Shown here: in pieces, positions 8,273-15,646 of the stretch
How the letters are laid out: each line of letters opens with the position of its first letter
Position numbering within the stretch: position 1 is the stretch's first letter
Source: Sulfuritalea sp.
GTDB lineage: Bacteria; Pseudomonadota; Gammaproteobacteria; Burkholderiales; Rhodocyclaceae
NCBI GenBank assembly: GCA_016712985.1
Contig: JADJQA010000051.1
Span: 1-29,512 of the forward strand
DNA length: 29,512 bases
Direction of reading: 5' to 3'
Program-made: the position numbers and the translations under genes
Notes under the pieces: model-generated
The model's input: the letters and a program-made list of their open reading frames with translations, nothing else
Told to the model about the DNA's origin: nothing
Databases searched by the model: none

Positions 8273-8306
8273 CAGTTCGAAGTCATCCGCATGAGGATAC
8301 TGTTTC

Positions 8307-8701
8307 ATGGCAAGCATTTCGTCCCTGTCCGGCGAACAATCCGCTGCGCAGTCCGGTCTGCAACAGATCAGGCTGCAGCAGGCGGAACGCAATGCGCAGG
8401 AGGCGGAGCGGACTGCCCGCGACTTGCGCGCCGAGGCCCGCGATGCGCAGCAAAAGGCCAGTGAGGCACAGGATGAGGCACGATCCATCACGTCCCAGGC
8501 GGATCAGGCGCAAACCGATGCCGGACAAGCCCGACAGGGTCTCGCAGCGGTCGAGACGGCGGCGCGGTTGTCGGACGCCGGTCGCCCGGCAGCAGAGGGG
8601 CAGAAGACTGCGGAACCCGCCACCCCGGCCGGAGTTTGGCGCCACCGGTAATCAACACGCGGGGACAACTCACCGGCACCGTCATCAACACCACCGCCTA
8701 G
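8307..8701 (+). CDS. Unknown Ala/Gln-rich coiled-coil protein with C-terminal GQLTG..IN.TA motif, frameshifted near its end
   Basis: Not a family I recognise. As written the frame stops at 8651 (114 residues) with the unnatural tail AGVWRHR. Adding one T to the TTT run near 8635 continues it to TAG 8701 (131 residues), giving GVLAPPVINTRGQLTGTVINTTA. That tail matches the tail of the next gene. The body (about 8-85) is a long, charged, Ala/Gln-rich helix with heptad-like spacing and no Cys, no signal peptide and no membrane segment, so a cytoplasmic coiled coil is likely. It has its own sigma-70 promoter. The lesion is either a sequencing slip or a real truncation that removes the conserved tail. 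Confidence 0.6.
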
Positions 8702-8723
8702 GACAGACATACAGGAGGCCACC

Positions 8724-8948
8724 ATGCCCATCAACACAGTGAATTCCGTCGCCGGCGCCGCGGCGCAAGCGGTCAAGCAGCCCAAGCCGCAGCAGGCCGA
8801 AGCCCAGCAGGCCGATGCATCCAGGTCTGCCGACAAGGCCGCCAGGGCGCGTCAGGCGGAACAGCAGGAACAGGAGCCCAGGCAAGCGAAGCCTGTGGTC
8901 AACGCCGAGGGACAGAAGACCGGGCAGCTTATCAACGTCACCGCCTGA
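8724..8948 (+). CDS. Unknown 74-residue paralogue ending in VNAEGQKTGQLINVTA
   Basis: A small Ala/Gln-rich protein preceded by a strong ribosome site (AGGAGG, 8712-8717, six bases from ATG). Residues 12-55 are low-complexity, Gln, Ala and Lys/Arg rich (many QQAEAQQA-like steps), and probably helical. The last 16 residues form a distinct non-repetitive tail, V(V/I)N..GQ.TG..IN.TA, shared with the upstream gene 22 bases away. The pair therefore looks like a tandem duplication in one operon. No signal peptide or membrane helix is seen. Function unknown; the fixed C-terminal tail suggests a binding or assembly signal. Confidence 0.65.
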   Translation: MPINTVNSVAGAAAQAVKQPKPQQAEAQQADASRSADKAARARQAEQQEQEPRQAKPVVNAEGQKTGQLINVTA

Positions 8949-8953
8949 ATCGA

Positions 8954-8974
8954 AGCCGACGCAACGGGTCGGCT
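8954..8974. terminator. Hairpin between convergent genes
   Basis: AGCCGAC - GCAACGG - GTCGGCT, a perfect 7-base stem directly after the 8948 stop and 30 bases before the end of the convergent transporter gene. The following bases (CTGTCTG) are only mildly T-rich, so termination is plausible but not certain. Confidence 0.4.
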
Positions 8975-9004
8975 CTGTCTGATAACGGTTGCAGGCTCCC
9001 CCGC

Positions 9005-10264
9005 TCAAGCCTTGCGTGCAATCGGCGGCGCTCCGGTATGCATCTGGATTTGCCCGACGAAGACCATGGCGGCCAGCGTGGCGCCAATGGCCAGATAGCC
9101 GACCATGCCGTAGCCGGCGATATGCCCGGACGCGTCGGCGGCTAGCAGCGCACCGCCGAGGTAGGATGCACCGCCTGACGCCAGTTGCTGGACGGCGCCA
9201 TTCATCGACAGGAAGGTGCCGCGCAAGCGGGGTTGCACCGCCGAGGTCACAATGGCCATTGCCGGCACCATGCGTCCCGGCACGAAAATGAAAAATACCG
9301 TGGTCCAGAGGATCAGCAGCCAAAGTGGCACCGGCCCCAGGTGCGTGACGATCAAGAGGGGCACCATCGAGCACAGTGCCATCAGGCGGTAGACCCGGAT
9401 CTTGCCGTGGGCATCGGCGAGGCGGCCGACCAGTCGCGAGCTGAAGAAGGTGGCGCAACCACCGAACAGATAGATCAACGGGATGTCTTCCTGCGGAATG
9501 CCGACATTCGCCGTCACATAGATGGTGATGTAGGGGATCACGGTGAAGCCTGAGAACATGAGCAGCGCCATGAAAACCAGTGCCCGCAGATGGTTGGCAT
9601 CGCGCAGCACGGCCAGCATCGCCGACAGGGGATGAGCACGCTCGGCCTCGCCGACGGTGGCGGTCGGCAGATGTCCGCGCAGCGCAGGCAGCATCTTCCA
9701 GCCGAGCAGCAGCAAAGCGCAGCACAGGGCGGCGATGAAGATGAAGGGAAAGCGCCAGCCGAAATGGTTGGCCAGGTACAGCGATAGCGGCACACCGGCA
9801 ACGGTGGACAGCGAAAACGCCGACATGATGGTGCCGCTGGCACGCCCGCGCCGCTCGAAGGGAATCAGGTCGCCGACCATGGTTTGCACCATCGAACCCA
9901 GCACGCCGCCGAACGCGCCGGCAGTACCGCGCGCCAGCAGCAGCGTGCCATAGCCCGGCGCAAGCCCGCAGGCCAGGGTAGCCACGGAGAACAAGGCGAA
10001 CATGCTCAACAGCAGACGCTTGCGCTCGAAGCGATCGACGAACGCCGCCGCCAGTACGCCGGTGAATGCCGCCGTGAAGGTGTAGGCGGACACCAGCAGG
10101 CCGAATTCGTGCGTGCCGACATGCAGCTCGCGCATCAGGATCGGGCCCAGCGGCATCATGACCATGAAGTCGAGAATGTGTGCGAACTGGATACCGGCGA
10201 GCGTCAGCAGCAGCACCCGCTCGCGAGCGGGATCGAGTGGCTGCGGATGGGACGGAAGGTTCAT
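9005..10264 (-). CDS. MFS transporter, DHA1-like drug/sugar exporter
   Basis: A 419-residue inner-membrane carrier with about 12 hydrophobic segments. The loop 2-3 signature appears as AAFVDRFERKRLLL, and a matching second-half loop as GRLADAHGKIRVYRL. This is the AraJ/DHA1 type of proton-driven exporter. Start taken at ATG 10264 (MNLPSHPQ); longer upstream reading is in the regulator's 3' end and lacks hydrophobic character. It lies 37 bases downstream of a LysR-type gene on the same strand, so the two are probably cotranscribed. The regulator and the divergent flavodoxin-pirin pair suggest export of a quinone-like, aromatic or electrophilic compound; this is inference. Confidence 0.85.
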   Translation of the reverse strand: MNLPSHPQPLDPARERVLLLTLAGIQFAHILDFMVMMPLGPILMRELHVGTHEFGLLVSAYTFTAAFTGVLAAAFVDRFERKRLLLSMFALFSVATLACGLAPGYGTLLLARGTAGAFGGVLGSMVQTMVGDLIPFERRGRASGTIMSAFSLSTVAGVPLSLYLANHFGWRFPFIFIAALCCALLLLGWKMLPALRGHLPTATVGEAERAHPLSAMLAVLRDANHLRALVFMALLMFSGFTVIPYITIYVTANVGIPQEDIPLIYLFGGCATFFSSRLVGRLADAHGKIRVYRLMALCSMVPLLIVTHLGPVPLWLLILWTTVFFIFVPGRMVPAMAIVTSAVQPRLRGTFLSMNGAVQQLASGGASYLGGALLAADASGHIAGYGMVGYLAIGATLAAMVFVGQIQMHTGAPPIARKA

Positions 10265-10301
10265 GTCGGTGGGCTGTGGCGATGGATTCACGTAGGGGCG
10301 G

Positions 10302-11189
10302 TCAGGATTCACTCTGCGCCTGGAGCCGGAGCCGCCACCATTTTCGCGCCTCGCCTTCGCCTTCTGCATTCCACGCCAGCCAGAGCGGCTCGCTCGGGCG
10401 GGGATCGGCGACGTCCTTGGCGACCAGTTCGCGCTTCTTCAGCGCCGATTCGACGCGGCAGCGCGGCAGAAAGCCGCAGCCCAGCCCGGCGATTTGCAGG
10501 GCGATCTTCGCCTCGATGTCGGACACCGTGATGCGCGACTGTCCGGGGAACAGACCAACGGTGCGCGGCGGCAGCAGGCGCGCGCTGTCGGCAACGACAA
10601 TGGCGGTGTGGGAGACCAGGTCGTCCTGCGCCAGAGGATGGTCGACGGCGGCAAGAGGGTGCTGCGGCGCCACGCAGAATACGAAGTCGATGGCACGAAG
10701 CCGCCTGGCCCGGTGGGAAAGCCCGGCCGGCGGATCGCCGATCGCCAGCGCCAGATCGACGCGCCCTTCACGCAGAGCCTCCCAGCTTCCTGTCATCACT
10801 TCGGTGCTGATGCGCAGGCGCGTCCCGCAAGCGAGAACCTCGAAGGCGCGGATATCGTCCACCAGCGCCGTCGTGGGCAAGAGCGAGTCATGCACCAGTC
10901 GCAGTTCCGACTCGTAGCCGGTCGCGATGCGCCGCAGGCGCGATTCCAGGTCGGAGGCGGAACGCAGCAGCCAACGTCCCTCGCTCAGCAGCTCGCGACC
11001 CGCGGCTGTCAGCGACACGCGCGGCCCGTGACGTGCAAACAATTGAAAACCTAGCTGGTCTTCCAGCTTTCCCACCGTATAGGAAATCGTTGAAGGCACC
11101 TTGTGCAGTGCCTCGGCGGCGGCCGCGAACGAGCCACCACGATCGATCGAGTCGATGATTTCGATAGCTTCGAGGCTGAGTTTTAACAT
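10302..11189 (-). CDS. LysR-type transcriptional regulator
   Basis: 295 residues with the classic winged helix-turn-helix at 1-60 (AIEIIDSIDRGGSFAAAAEA, then STISYTVGKLEDQLG and LFARHG). A periplasmic-binding-like effector domain follows (about 90-285; WEALREGRVDLALAIGDPP). LysR proteins bind as tetramers to T-N11-A-type palindromes and respond to small molecules. ATG 11189 starts five bases from a perfect palindrome (11194-11216), and a TATAAT (11218-11223, minus strand) lies just upstream, so autorepression is likely. It is divergent from a flavodoxin-pirin pair and probably activates it, and is upstream of an MFS exporter on its own strand. Confidence 0.9.
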   Translation of the reverse strand: MLKLSLEAIEIIDSIDRGGSFAAAAEALHKVPSTISYTVGKLEDQLGFQLFARHGPRVSLTAAGRELLSEGRWLLRSASDLESRLRRIATGYESELRLVHDSLLPTTALVDDIRAFEVLACGTRLRISTEVMTGSWEALREGRVDLALAIGDPPAGLSHRARRLRAIDFVFCVAPQHPLAAVDHPLAQDDLVSHTAIVVADSARLLPPRTVGLFPGQSRITVSDIEAKIALQIAGLGCGFLPRCRVESALKKRELVAKDVADPRPSEPLWLAWNAEGEGEARKWWRLRLQAQSES

Positions 11190-11193
11190 CGCC

Positions 11194-11241
11194 GAAGTTT
11201 CATATTCGAAAACTTCGATTATAAGCTAGTAAAAGTATCAT
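11194..11241. promoter_or_regulatory. LysR operator palindrome and divergent promoters
   Basis: GAAGTTT (11194-11200), nine bases, AAACTTC (11210-11216) form a perfect inverted repeat of the size LysR proteins bind. On the minus strand TATAAT (11218-11223) can serve the regulator gene. On the plus strand TATCAT (11236-11241), with a poor -35 overlapping the palindrome, can serve the flavodoxin gene. A poor -35 next to the operator is what an activated promoter shows. Confidence 0.55.
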
Positions 11242-11371
11242 GCTGAAGCTCCTTGCAACAGAACATACTTAGTGTCACTCGGCTAACCGACTTAACTTTT
11301 CACGAAATTGGTCGAGGAAAAACTGGTGAGCGATCATCAACCGTGTCGAACATTCCAACCCAGAGGAGTCA

Positions 11372-11953
11372 ATGATGTCTCACACAGTCGTCATCTACCA
11401 CAGCGGCTACGGCCACACACAGAAACAGGCCGTAGCGGTCGAGCAAGGCGCCGCAAGCGTCGGCGGTGCCACGGCGGAACTTCTGGCGATCAGCGCGGAA
11501 GGCGAACTGCCGGCCGGCGGCTGGGAAAAGTTGGAGGCCGCCAGCGCCATTGTCTTCGGCACCCCAACGTACATGGGCGGCCCCTCATGGCAGTTCAAGC
11601 GGTTCGCCGACGCGAGTTCCAAGCCCTGGAGCGGAAGCAGATGGAAAGACAAGATCGCTGCGGGATTCACCAATTCCGCCTCCATGAACGGCGACAAATT
11701 ATCAACACTGCATTATCTTTTCACGCTCGCGATGCAGCACGGCATGGTGTGGATCGGCACCGGAATGATGCCGGCCAATTCGAAGGCCGCCCAGCGCAAC
11801 GACGTAAACTGGCTCGCCTCGTTCGCCGGCGCGATGGCCCAGTCGCCGTCGGATGCCAGCCCCGAGGAGGGCCCGCCGCCGGGCGATCTCGAAACGGCGC
11901 GCCTATTCGGTCAGCGCATTGCGGAAACCACCTTGCGTTGGAATCGCCGATAG
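11372..11953 (+). CDS. Flavodoxin-fold NAD(P)H-dependent oxidoreductase (WrbA-like)
   Basis: 193 residues. The N-terminal FMN phosphate loop reads YHSGYGHTQK (9-18), and GTPTYMGGPSWQFKRFAD is the second flavin-contact loop typical of WrbA/flavodoxin-like quinone reductases. Such enzymes reduce quinones by two electrons and limit redox cycling. A clear ribosome site (GAGGAG) precedes ATG 11372; ATG 11375 is the next possible start. It lies 24 bases before a pirin gene, likely one operon, under the divergent LysR regulator. The C-terminal part (ASPEEGPPPGDLETARLFGQRI) is the usual final helix region. Confidence 0.85.
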   Translation: MMSHTVVIYHSGYGHTQKQAVAVEQGAASVGGATAELLAISAEGELPAGGWEKLEAASAIVFGTPTYMGGPSWQFKRFADASSKPWSGSRWKDKIAAGFTNSASMNGDKLSTLHYLFTLAMQHGMVWIGTGMMPANSKAAQRNDVNWLASFAGAMAQSPSDASPEEGPPPGDLETARLFGQRIAETTLRWNRR

Positions 11954-11977
11954 AGTTGCCGACGGAAGGGGACCGAC

Positions 11978-12697
11978 ATGCTTGAACTGCGCAGGGCCGT
12001 GGATCGCGGCGTGGCAAATTTGGGCTGGCTGGATTCGCGCCACACGTTTTCGTTTGGCCATTACCACAATCCGAAACAAGTCGGCTTCTCCGATCTGCTG
12101 GTGATCAATGACGATCGCGTGCAGCCCGGCAAGGGTTTCGGCACCCACCCGCATCGTGACATGGAAATATTTTCCTATGTCCTCGAAGGCGCGCTGGAGC
12201 ACCAGGACTCGATGGGCACCGGCTCCGTGATTCGACCCGGCGACGTGCAGATGATGAGCGCGGGGACCGGCATCACCCACAGCGAGTTCAACCACTCGCG
12301 GGCGGAAGCGGTCCACTTCCTGCAGATCTGGATCGTGCCGAACCGGATCGGAGTCGCCCCGCGCTATCAGCAGAAGCATTTCACCGCCGATGAGAAGCGA
12401 GGTCGCCTGCGCCTGATCATTTCACCCGAGGCCATGGACGGTGCCCTGAGCGTCTATCAGGACACGCGCGTATATGCTGGCCTGTTCGACGGCGCGGAGC
12501 ATGTCGAATTCCCTCTGCCGCCGGAGCGATACGCCTATGTTCATGTCGCCCGCGGCGCGCTGCGGGTCGACGGCACCGCGATGCAGGCCGGCGACGGCGC
12601 ACGCCTCCGCGACCCAGGGATGCTGCGCTTCGACGGGGGACAGGATGCCGAGGTGCTGCTGTTCGATCTGCGTCCGATCGAGTTGGCGATGCGATAG
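11978..12697 (+). CDS. Pirin family protein (YhhW-like bicupin)
   Basis: 239 residues, the short bicupin form of pirin. Metal ligands match the YhhW pattern exactly in place: His57 and His59 in THPHRDME, His101 and Glu103 in GTGITHSEFN. Some members dioxygenate quercetin, but the natural substrate is usually unknown. The C-terminal cupin (about 150-235) lacks a metal set, as is normal. A GGAAGGGG ribosome site precedes ATG 11978. Pairing with a flavin quinone reductase and LysR regulator points to a response to aromatic or quinone compounds. Confidence 0.9.
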   Translation: MLELRRAVDRGVANLGWLDSRHTFSFGHYHNPKQVGFSDLLVINDDRVQPGKGFGTHPHRDMEIFSYVLEGALEHQDSMGTGSVIRPGDVQMMSAGTGITHSEFNHSRAEAVHFLQIWIVPNRIGVAPRYQQKHFTADEKRGRLRLIISPEAMDGALSVYQDTRVYAGLFDGAEHVEFPLPPERYAYVHVARGALRVDGTAMQAGDGARLRDPGMLRFDGGQDAEVLLFDLRPIELAMR

Positions 12698-12744
12698 ACC
12701 ATGCCGGATCGGGTGCGTTTCAAAGTATTGGTTGGTCCAATCCC

Positions 12745-12819
12745 GCCGTTCGGCCTGAGCTTGTCGAAGGCCAGTGTCGCCACGATGTCCGTGGTTCGAC
12801 GGGCTCACCACGAACCGGG
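12745..12819. repeat. Dispersed-repeat-like element with TTGTCGAA / TTCGACGGGCTCACCACGAA motifs
   Basis: Two adjoining units: CGTTCGGCCTGAGCTTGTCG (12748-12767, continuing AAGGCC) and GGTTCGACGGGCTCACC (12793-12809, continuing ACGAACC). The second folds through GGTTCG/CGAACC. Both sequences are of a kind commonly scattered between genes in environmental Proteobacteria. Only this copy is in the window, so repeat status rests on recognition. Confidence 0.5.
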
Positions 12820-12894
12820 TGCGTCAAACGCTTTCAAACGTACCAGGCCGGATGGGGCAGAATGACAGCTTTGGCATTCCGCGAGAGGATCAAC

Positions 12895-13464
12895 GTGTCT
12901 GTTCGCCTGCTTGCCTTCTGCGGCAGCGCCCGCAAGGAATCCTTCAACCGCCGCCTGCTCGCGGCTGCCGTCACGAGGGCCCGTGCGGCGGGCGCCCTGG
13001 TTACCGAGCTGGATCTGCGCTCCGATCTGCTACCGATCTACGACGGTGATCTTGAATCGCAGCAGGGCCTGCCGGCGGCGGCGCTTGAGCTAAAGGCGCA
13101 GTTTGCCAGCCACGACGGCTTTCTGATCGCCTCGCCCGAGTACAACGGCTTCTTTTCGCCGCTGCTGAAGAACGCGCTCGACTGGGTGTCGCGACCGGCA
13201 CCGAACACACCCGCTGCCTACGCCGGCAAGACGGCGGGTCTGCTGGCTGCTTCGCCCGGCGCCCTGGGCGGCATCCGCTGCCTGCCGCACTTGCGTCTGC
13301 TGCTGAGCAACCTTGGCGTCACGGTTTCGCCCGCGCAATTGGCGCTGGGGCATGCCGGCCAGGCGTTTGCTCGCGATGGCGGTCTTGCCGACGCCAATCA
13401 GCAAACAGCGCTGGAAAAGCTCGTTGCCGACCTGATCAGGCTCACGGCCGCAATCAAGGCTTGA
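12895..13464 (+). CDS. NADPH-dependent FMN reductase (ChrR/YieF-like)
   Basis: 189 residues if started at GTG 12895, which has GAGAGGA seven bases upstream; ATG 12862 would add 11 poorly conserved residues. FMN loop GSARKESFNRRLL and SPEYNGFFSPLLKNALDW are the family signatures. These soluble tetrameric flavoproteins reduce quinones and incidentally chromate. It follows the pirin gene on the same strand but is separated by a repeat-bearing gap of about 200 bases, so it may be transcribed separately. Confidence 0.87.
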   Translation: MSVRLLAFCGSARKESFNRRLLAAAVTRARAAGALVTELDLRSDLLPIYDGDLESQQGLPAAALELKAQFASHDGFLIASPEYNGFFSPLLKNALDWVSRPAPNTPAAYAGKTAGLLAASPGALGGIRCLPHLRLLLSNLGVTVSPAQLALGHAGQAFARDGGLADANQQTALEKLVADLIRLTAAIKA

Positions 13465-13489
13465 GGATCGTTTTGGTCGTGCGCAGCGG

Positions 13490-13518
13490 TTGAGTTTCTC
13501 ATCCTTCCGGGGTACGAT
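13490..13518 (+). promoter_or_regulatory. Sigma-70 promoter upstream of the 89-residue gene
   Basis: TTGAGT (13490-13495), 17 bases, TACGAT (13513-13518). It is placed 43 bases before ATG 13561. Confidence 0.5.
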
Positions 13519-13560
13519 CCTGAACAATAGCCAATCCAACGCAAAGAGGGAGTAAGAAGC

Positions 13561-13830
13561 ATGTATTTATCAATGCAAGACTGCATCGACATGTCGGATC
13601 TGACCGAGGAAGAAATCCTTGCCATTGCCGAACATGAGAATTTGTCGGAGATACTCGCCATCGAACTCGGCAGCTATCTTGTTCATTCACCTGGCGGGGA
13701 AAAGCGCATCAAACGCATGATCCAGGACGACATCAAGAGCTCGCAGCAGAAGGGCGATGTCAAGCACACGGCAATGCTCAAGAGCGTTTTGAAGCATTAT
13801 CTGGAGCATCACGCCCCAAAGGGCAAATGA
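13561..13830 (+). CDS. Conserved hypothetical 89-residue protein
   Basis: A short acidic-then-basic helical protein (MYLSMQDCIDMSDLTEEEIL at the start, LGSYLVHSPGGEKRIKRMI in the middle). It resembles a small uncharacterised family I have seen in betaproteobacteria and related groups; no function is known to me. Strong ribosome site (AGAGGGAG) and a sigma-70 promoter support expression as a single gene. No membrane segment, signal peptide or metal motif. A hairpin follows the stop within ten bases. Confidence 0.75.
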   Translation: MYLSMQDCIDMSDLTEEEILAIAEHENLSEILAIELGSYLVHSPGGEKRIKRMIQDDIKSSQQKGDVKHTAMLKSVLKHYLEHHAPKGK

Positions 13831-13837
13831 GCACCTG

Positions 13838-13867
13838 AGGCCACCGTGCCCTCCGCAAGGGTGGCCT
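13838..13867. other. 8-base-stem hairpin just after the 89-residue gene
   Basis: AGGCCACC, 14 bases, GGTGGCCT, starting eight bases after the stop codon. There is no T-run, so it may protect the mRNA 3' end rather than terminate on its own. Confidence 0.4.
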
Positions 13868-13908
13868 GATCGCAGGATAGGGGTCGCGCTGTGGCGCATG
13901 CCAGCAAG

Positions 13909-13955
13909 CTGGCGCAGAGGTCGCAAACCTTGCGAATTCTGCGCCAGTTCTTTTC
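13909..13955. terminator. Nested hairpin with T-rich tail; terminator or activator site
   Basis: Outer arms CTGGCGCAGA (13909-13918) and TCTGCGCCAG (13938-13947) are perfect over 10 bases. Inside them TCGCAA-ACC-TTGCGA (13921-13935) is another perfect stem, and TTCTTTTC follows. This fits a strong terminator for the preceding gene. It also lies at about -82 to -120 from the predicted sigma-54 start downstream, where an enhancer-binding protein would sit, so both roles are possible. Confidence 0.5.
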
Positions 13956-14002
13956 AAGTCGACAAGCGTCACCGATTCCAGCAAGAACCACTGATTGCAA
14001 GC

Positions 14003-14018
14003 TGGCATCTGTCTTGCT
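14003..14018 (+). promoter_or_regulatory. Sigma-54 promoter for the 41-residue membrane protein
   Basis: TGGCATCTGTCTTGCT has TGGCAT, five bases, TTGCT: GG and GC are exactly ten bases apart and all core RpoN positions are met. The predicted start near 14029 leaves a 24-base leader that contains AGGAGG before ATG 14053. Confidence 0.65.
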
Positions 14019-14052
14019 TGCACTCTTGTGAGTTAACCAACAGGAGGCAATC

Positions 14053-14178
14053 ATGGACTTGAACGAACTTTTCGCACTGATGACCCTCGGTGCAGTGGCG
14101 CCCTATGTGACTACGGCTGCAGTCTGTTGGATATGGCGTTCCGGCAAGCCCCCAACTGGTGCGGACGCACCACGTTGA
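14053..14178 (+). CDS. Small membrane protein, 41 residues
   Basis: Starts at ATG 14053 with an excellent ribosome site (AGGAGG at 14042-14047, five bases away). The product MDLNELFALMTLGAVAPYVT, continuing TAAVCWIWRSGK, has one hydrophobic segment (about 6-28) ending in an aromatic W-I-W, then a short positive and polar tail, so an N-out or N-in single-pass inner-membrane microprotein is expected. No known family comes to mind. The combination of ideal ribosome site and near-consensus sigma-54 promoter makes it unlikely to be chance. Regulation by an enhancer-binding activator is implied; which one is unknown. Confidence 0.6.
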   Translation: MDLNELFALMTLGAVAPYVTTAAVCWIWRSGKPPTGADAPR

Positions 14179-14208
14179 TACAGTTTTGGACCCGTCGAAA
14201 CCGAAGGA

Positions 14209-14979
14209 TCACATTTTGAGACCGCGCGGTTTTCTCGCGGCTCGGGCGAACAAGGCGTCGAATATCGGGTTGGGCAGCAGGCGCAGCAGTTTGGCGACCA
14301 CGGCCATCTGCCAGGGAATCACGCTGTAACTGATGCCGCGCTCGATGGCGCGGACGAAACGGCGGGCAGCTTCGTCGGCCGAAAGCAGAAATGGCATCGG
14401 GTAAGGATTTGCCGCCGTCATCGGCGTGGCGACATAGCCCGGCGCGATGGTAAGCACCTTGACGCCACTGCCGCGCAATTCGACGCGCAGCGCTTCGAGG
14501 CAGGCGATGCCGGCCGCCTTCGAGGCCGAGTAGGCGCCTGCTCCCGGCAGCCCGCGGATACCTGCCACCGATGCGATGCCCACCAGGCGGCCACTGCCGC
14601 GCGCCTTCATGGCCGCGATGAAGGGCTGGAAGGTCTGCACCATGCCAAGCACATTGGTGTCGAAGACCCGGTGGAAAGCCGGCAGATCCCCCGCTTCCTC
14701 TGCCAGCGTGCCGACCGAAATGCCCGCGTTGGCAATCACCACGTCCGGGCAGCCCCAGCGCGCAATGAAATCCGCCGCCGCAGCCTGCAATGCCTCGGCA
14801 TCGACCACATCCAGCTGGTAGCAGGCGTGCGCGCCGGGAAGTTCGGCGGCGAGGGCGGCAAGTCGATCCGGGCGACGCGCCGCGAGTCCCAGAGTTGCGC
14901 CCGCTGCGGCGTAACGGCGGGCCAGCGCCTCACCGATGCCGCTGGATGCGCCGGTCAGGAAGACCCGCCAGGCGCTCAT
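14209..14979 (-). CDS. Short-chain dehydrogenase/reductase
   Basis: 256 residues, classical SDR. Cofactor loop TGASSGIG (9-16), NAG (84-86), catalytic Ser137, Tyr150 and Lys154 in GAYSASKAA. Arg36 in AARRPDR after the second strand suggests NADP(H). Substrate cannot be told. It is the last gene of an argS-SPOR-SDR run, nine bases after the SPOR gene, and very likely cotranscribed. In many betaproteobacteria a dsbA-type gene sits between the SPOR and SDR genes; none is here. Confidence 0.9.
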   Translation of the reverse strand: MSAWRVFLTGASSGIGEALARRYAAAGATLGLAARRPDRLAALAAELPGAHACYQLDVVDAEALQAAAADFIARWGCPDVVIANAGISVGTLAEEAGDLPAFHRVFDTNVLGMVQTFQPFIAAMKARGSGRLVGIASVAGIRGLPGAGAYSASKAAGIACLEALRVELRGSGVKVLTIAPGYVATPMTAANPYPMPFLLSADEAARRFVRAIERGISYSVIPWQMAVVAKLLRLLPNPIFDALFARAARKPRGLKM

Positions 14980-14988
14980 TGCGGCCTT

Positions 14989-15645
14989 CTACTCCCTCTG
15001 CTTGATGACGGTACCCTGCACCCCGCTTTGCGACAGCAGGGCACGCGCGCGGTTCAACTCGTCCGGATCGCGGAAAGGGCCGACGCGGACTCGATGCATG
15101 GTGCCCTTGTCGGGAATATTGACTTCCTGGACGCTGGCTTCCAGCCCGCTGAGCGCAAGCTTGGCCTTGAGGTTGTCGGCATCGGCGGCCTTCTGGAAAG
15201 CGCCCACCTGGAGGAAGAAGATCTCGGCCGGCACCGGCTTGACCTCGCTCGCGGGCGCAGCAGGCGCGCCCGGTACCGTTTGATCGGGCGCCGACTTTAA
15301 AGGTGCCCCCTGAGCAGAGGCTACGCCGCCTGGCGCGGCCGGCTGCTTGCCTTCAAGAATCCCGTAGAACTCGAAGCGCCCGGCCGGCTTGTCACCGGGT
15401 TTGCCGGGCAGCGGCGCCGGCGTCGCGGGCCTTTCCCTGTCCGCCTTGGGCGCGCCTTCGTACTTGTTCTGGAACGGCAGCGGTGACTTGTTCAGATACC
15501 AGACCACGCCGAAGGCGATCAGCACGCCGACCACGAGGCCGATGAAAATGCCGAGCAGCGTGCCGCCGCTGGTGTTCTTTCGCGGCGTCGGCCTGATCGA
15601 CGCCGGGCGCGAGGGACTGTCGAACTTCTTGTCGAATCTGCTCAT
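14989..15645 (-). CDS. SPOR-domain membrane protein (FtsN-like)
   Basis: 218 residues: short basic cytoplasmic N-terminus, one membrane helix at about 29-51 (LLGIFIGLVVGVLIAFGVVW), a Pro/Ala-rich periplasmic linker, and a C-terminal SPOR domain (about 140-216, FFLQVGAFQKAADADNLKAK). SPOR domains bind denuded peptidoglycan glycans at the division septum. The layout is that of FtsN-like proteins encoded after argS in betaproteobacteria. ATG 15645 is one base after the argS stop, so translation is probably coupled. Confidence 0.9.
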   Translation of the reverse strand: MSRFDKKFDSPSRPASIRPTPRKNTSGGTLLGIFIGLVVGVLIAFGVVWYLNKSPLPFQNKYEGAPKADRERPATPAPLPGKPGDKPAGRFEFYGILEGKQPAAPGGVASAQGAPLKSAPDQTVPGAPAAPASEVKPVPAEIFFLQVGAFQKAADADNLKAKLALSGLEASVQEVNIPDKGTMHRVRVGPFRDPDELNRARALLSQSGVQGTVIKQRE

Positions 15646-15646
15646 G

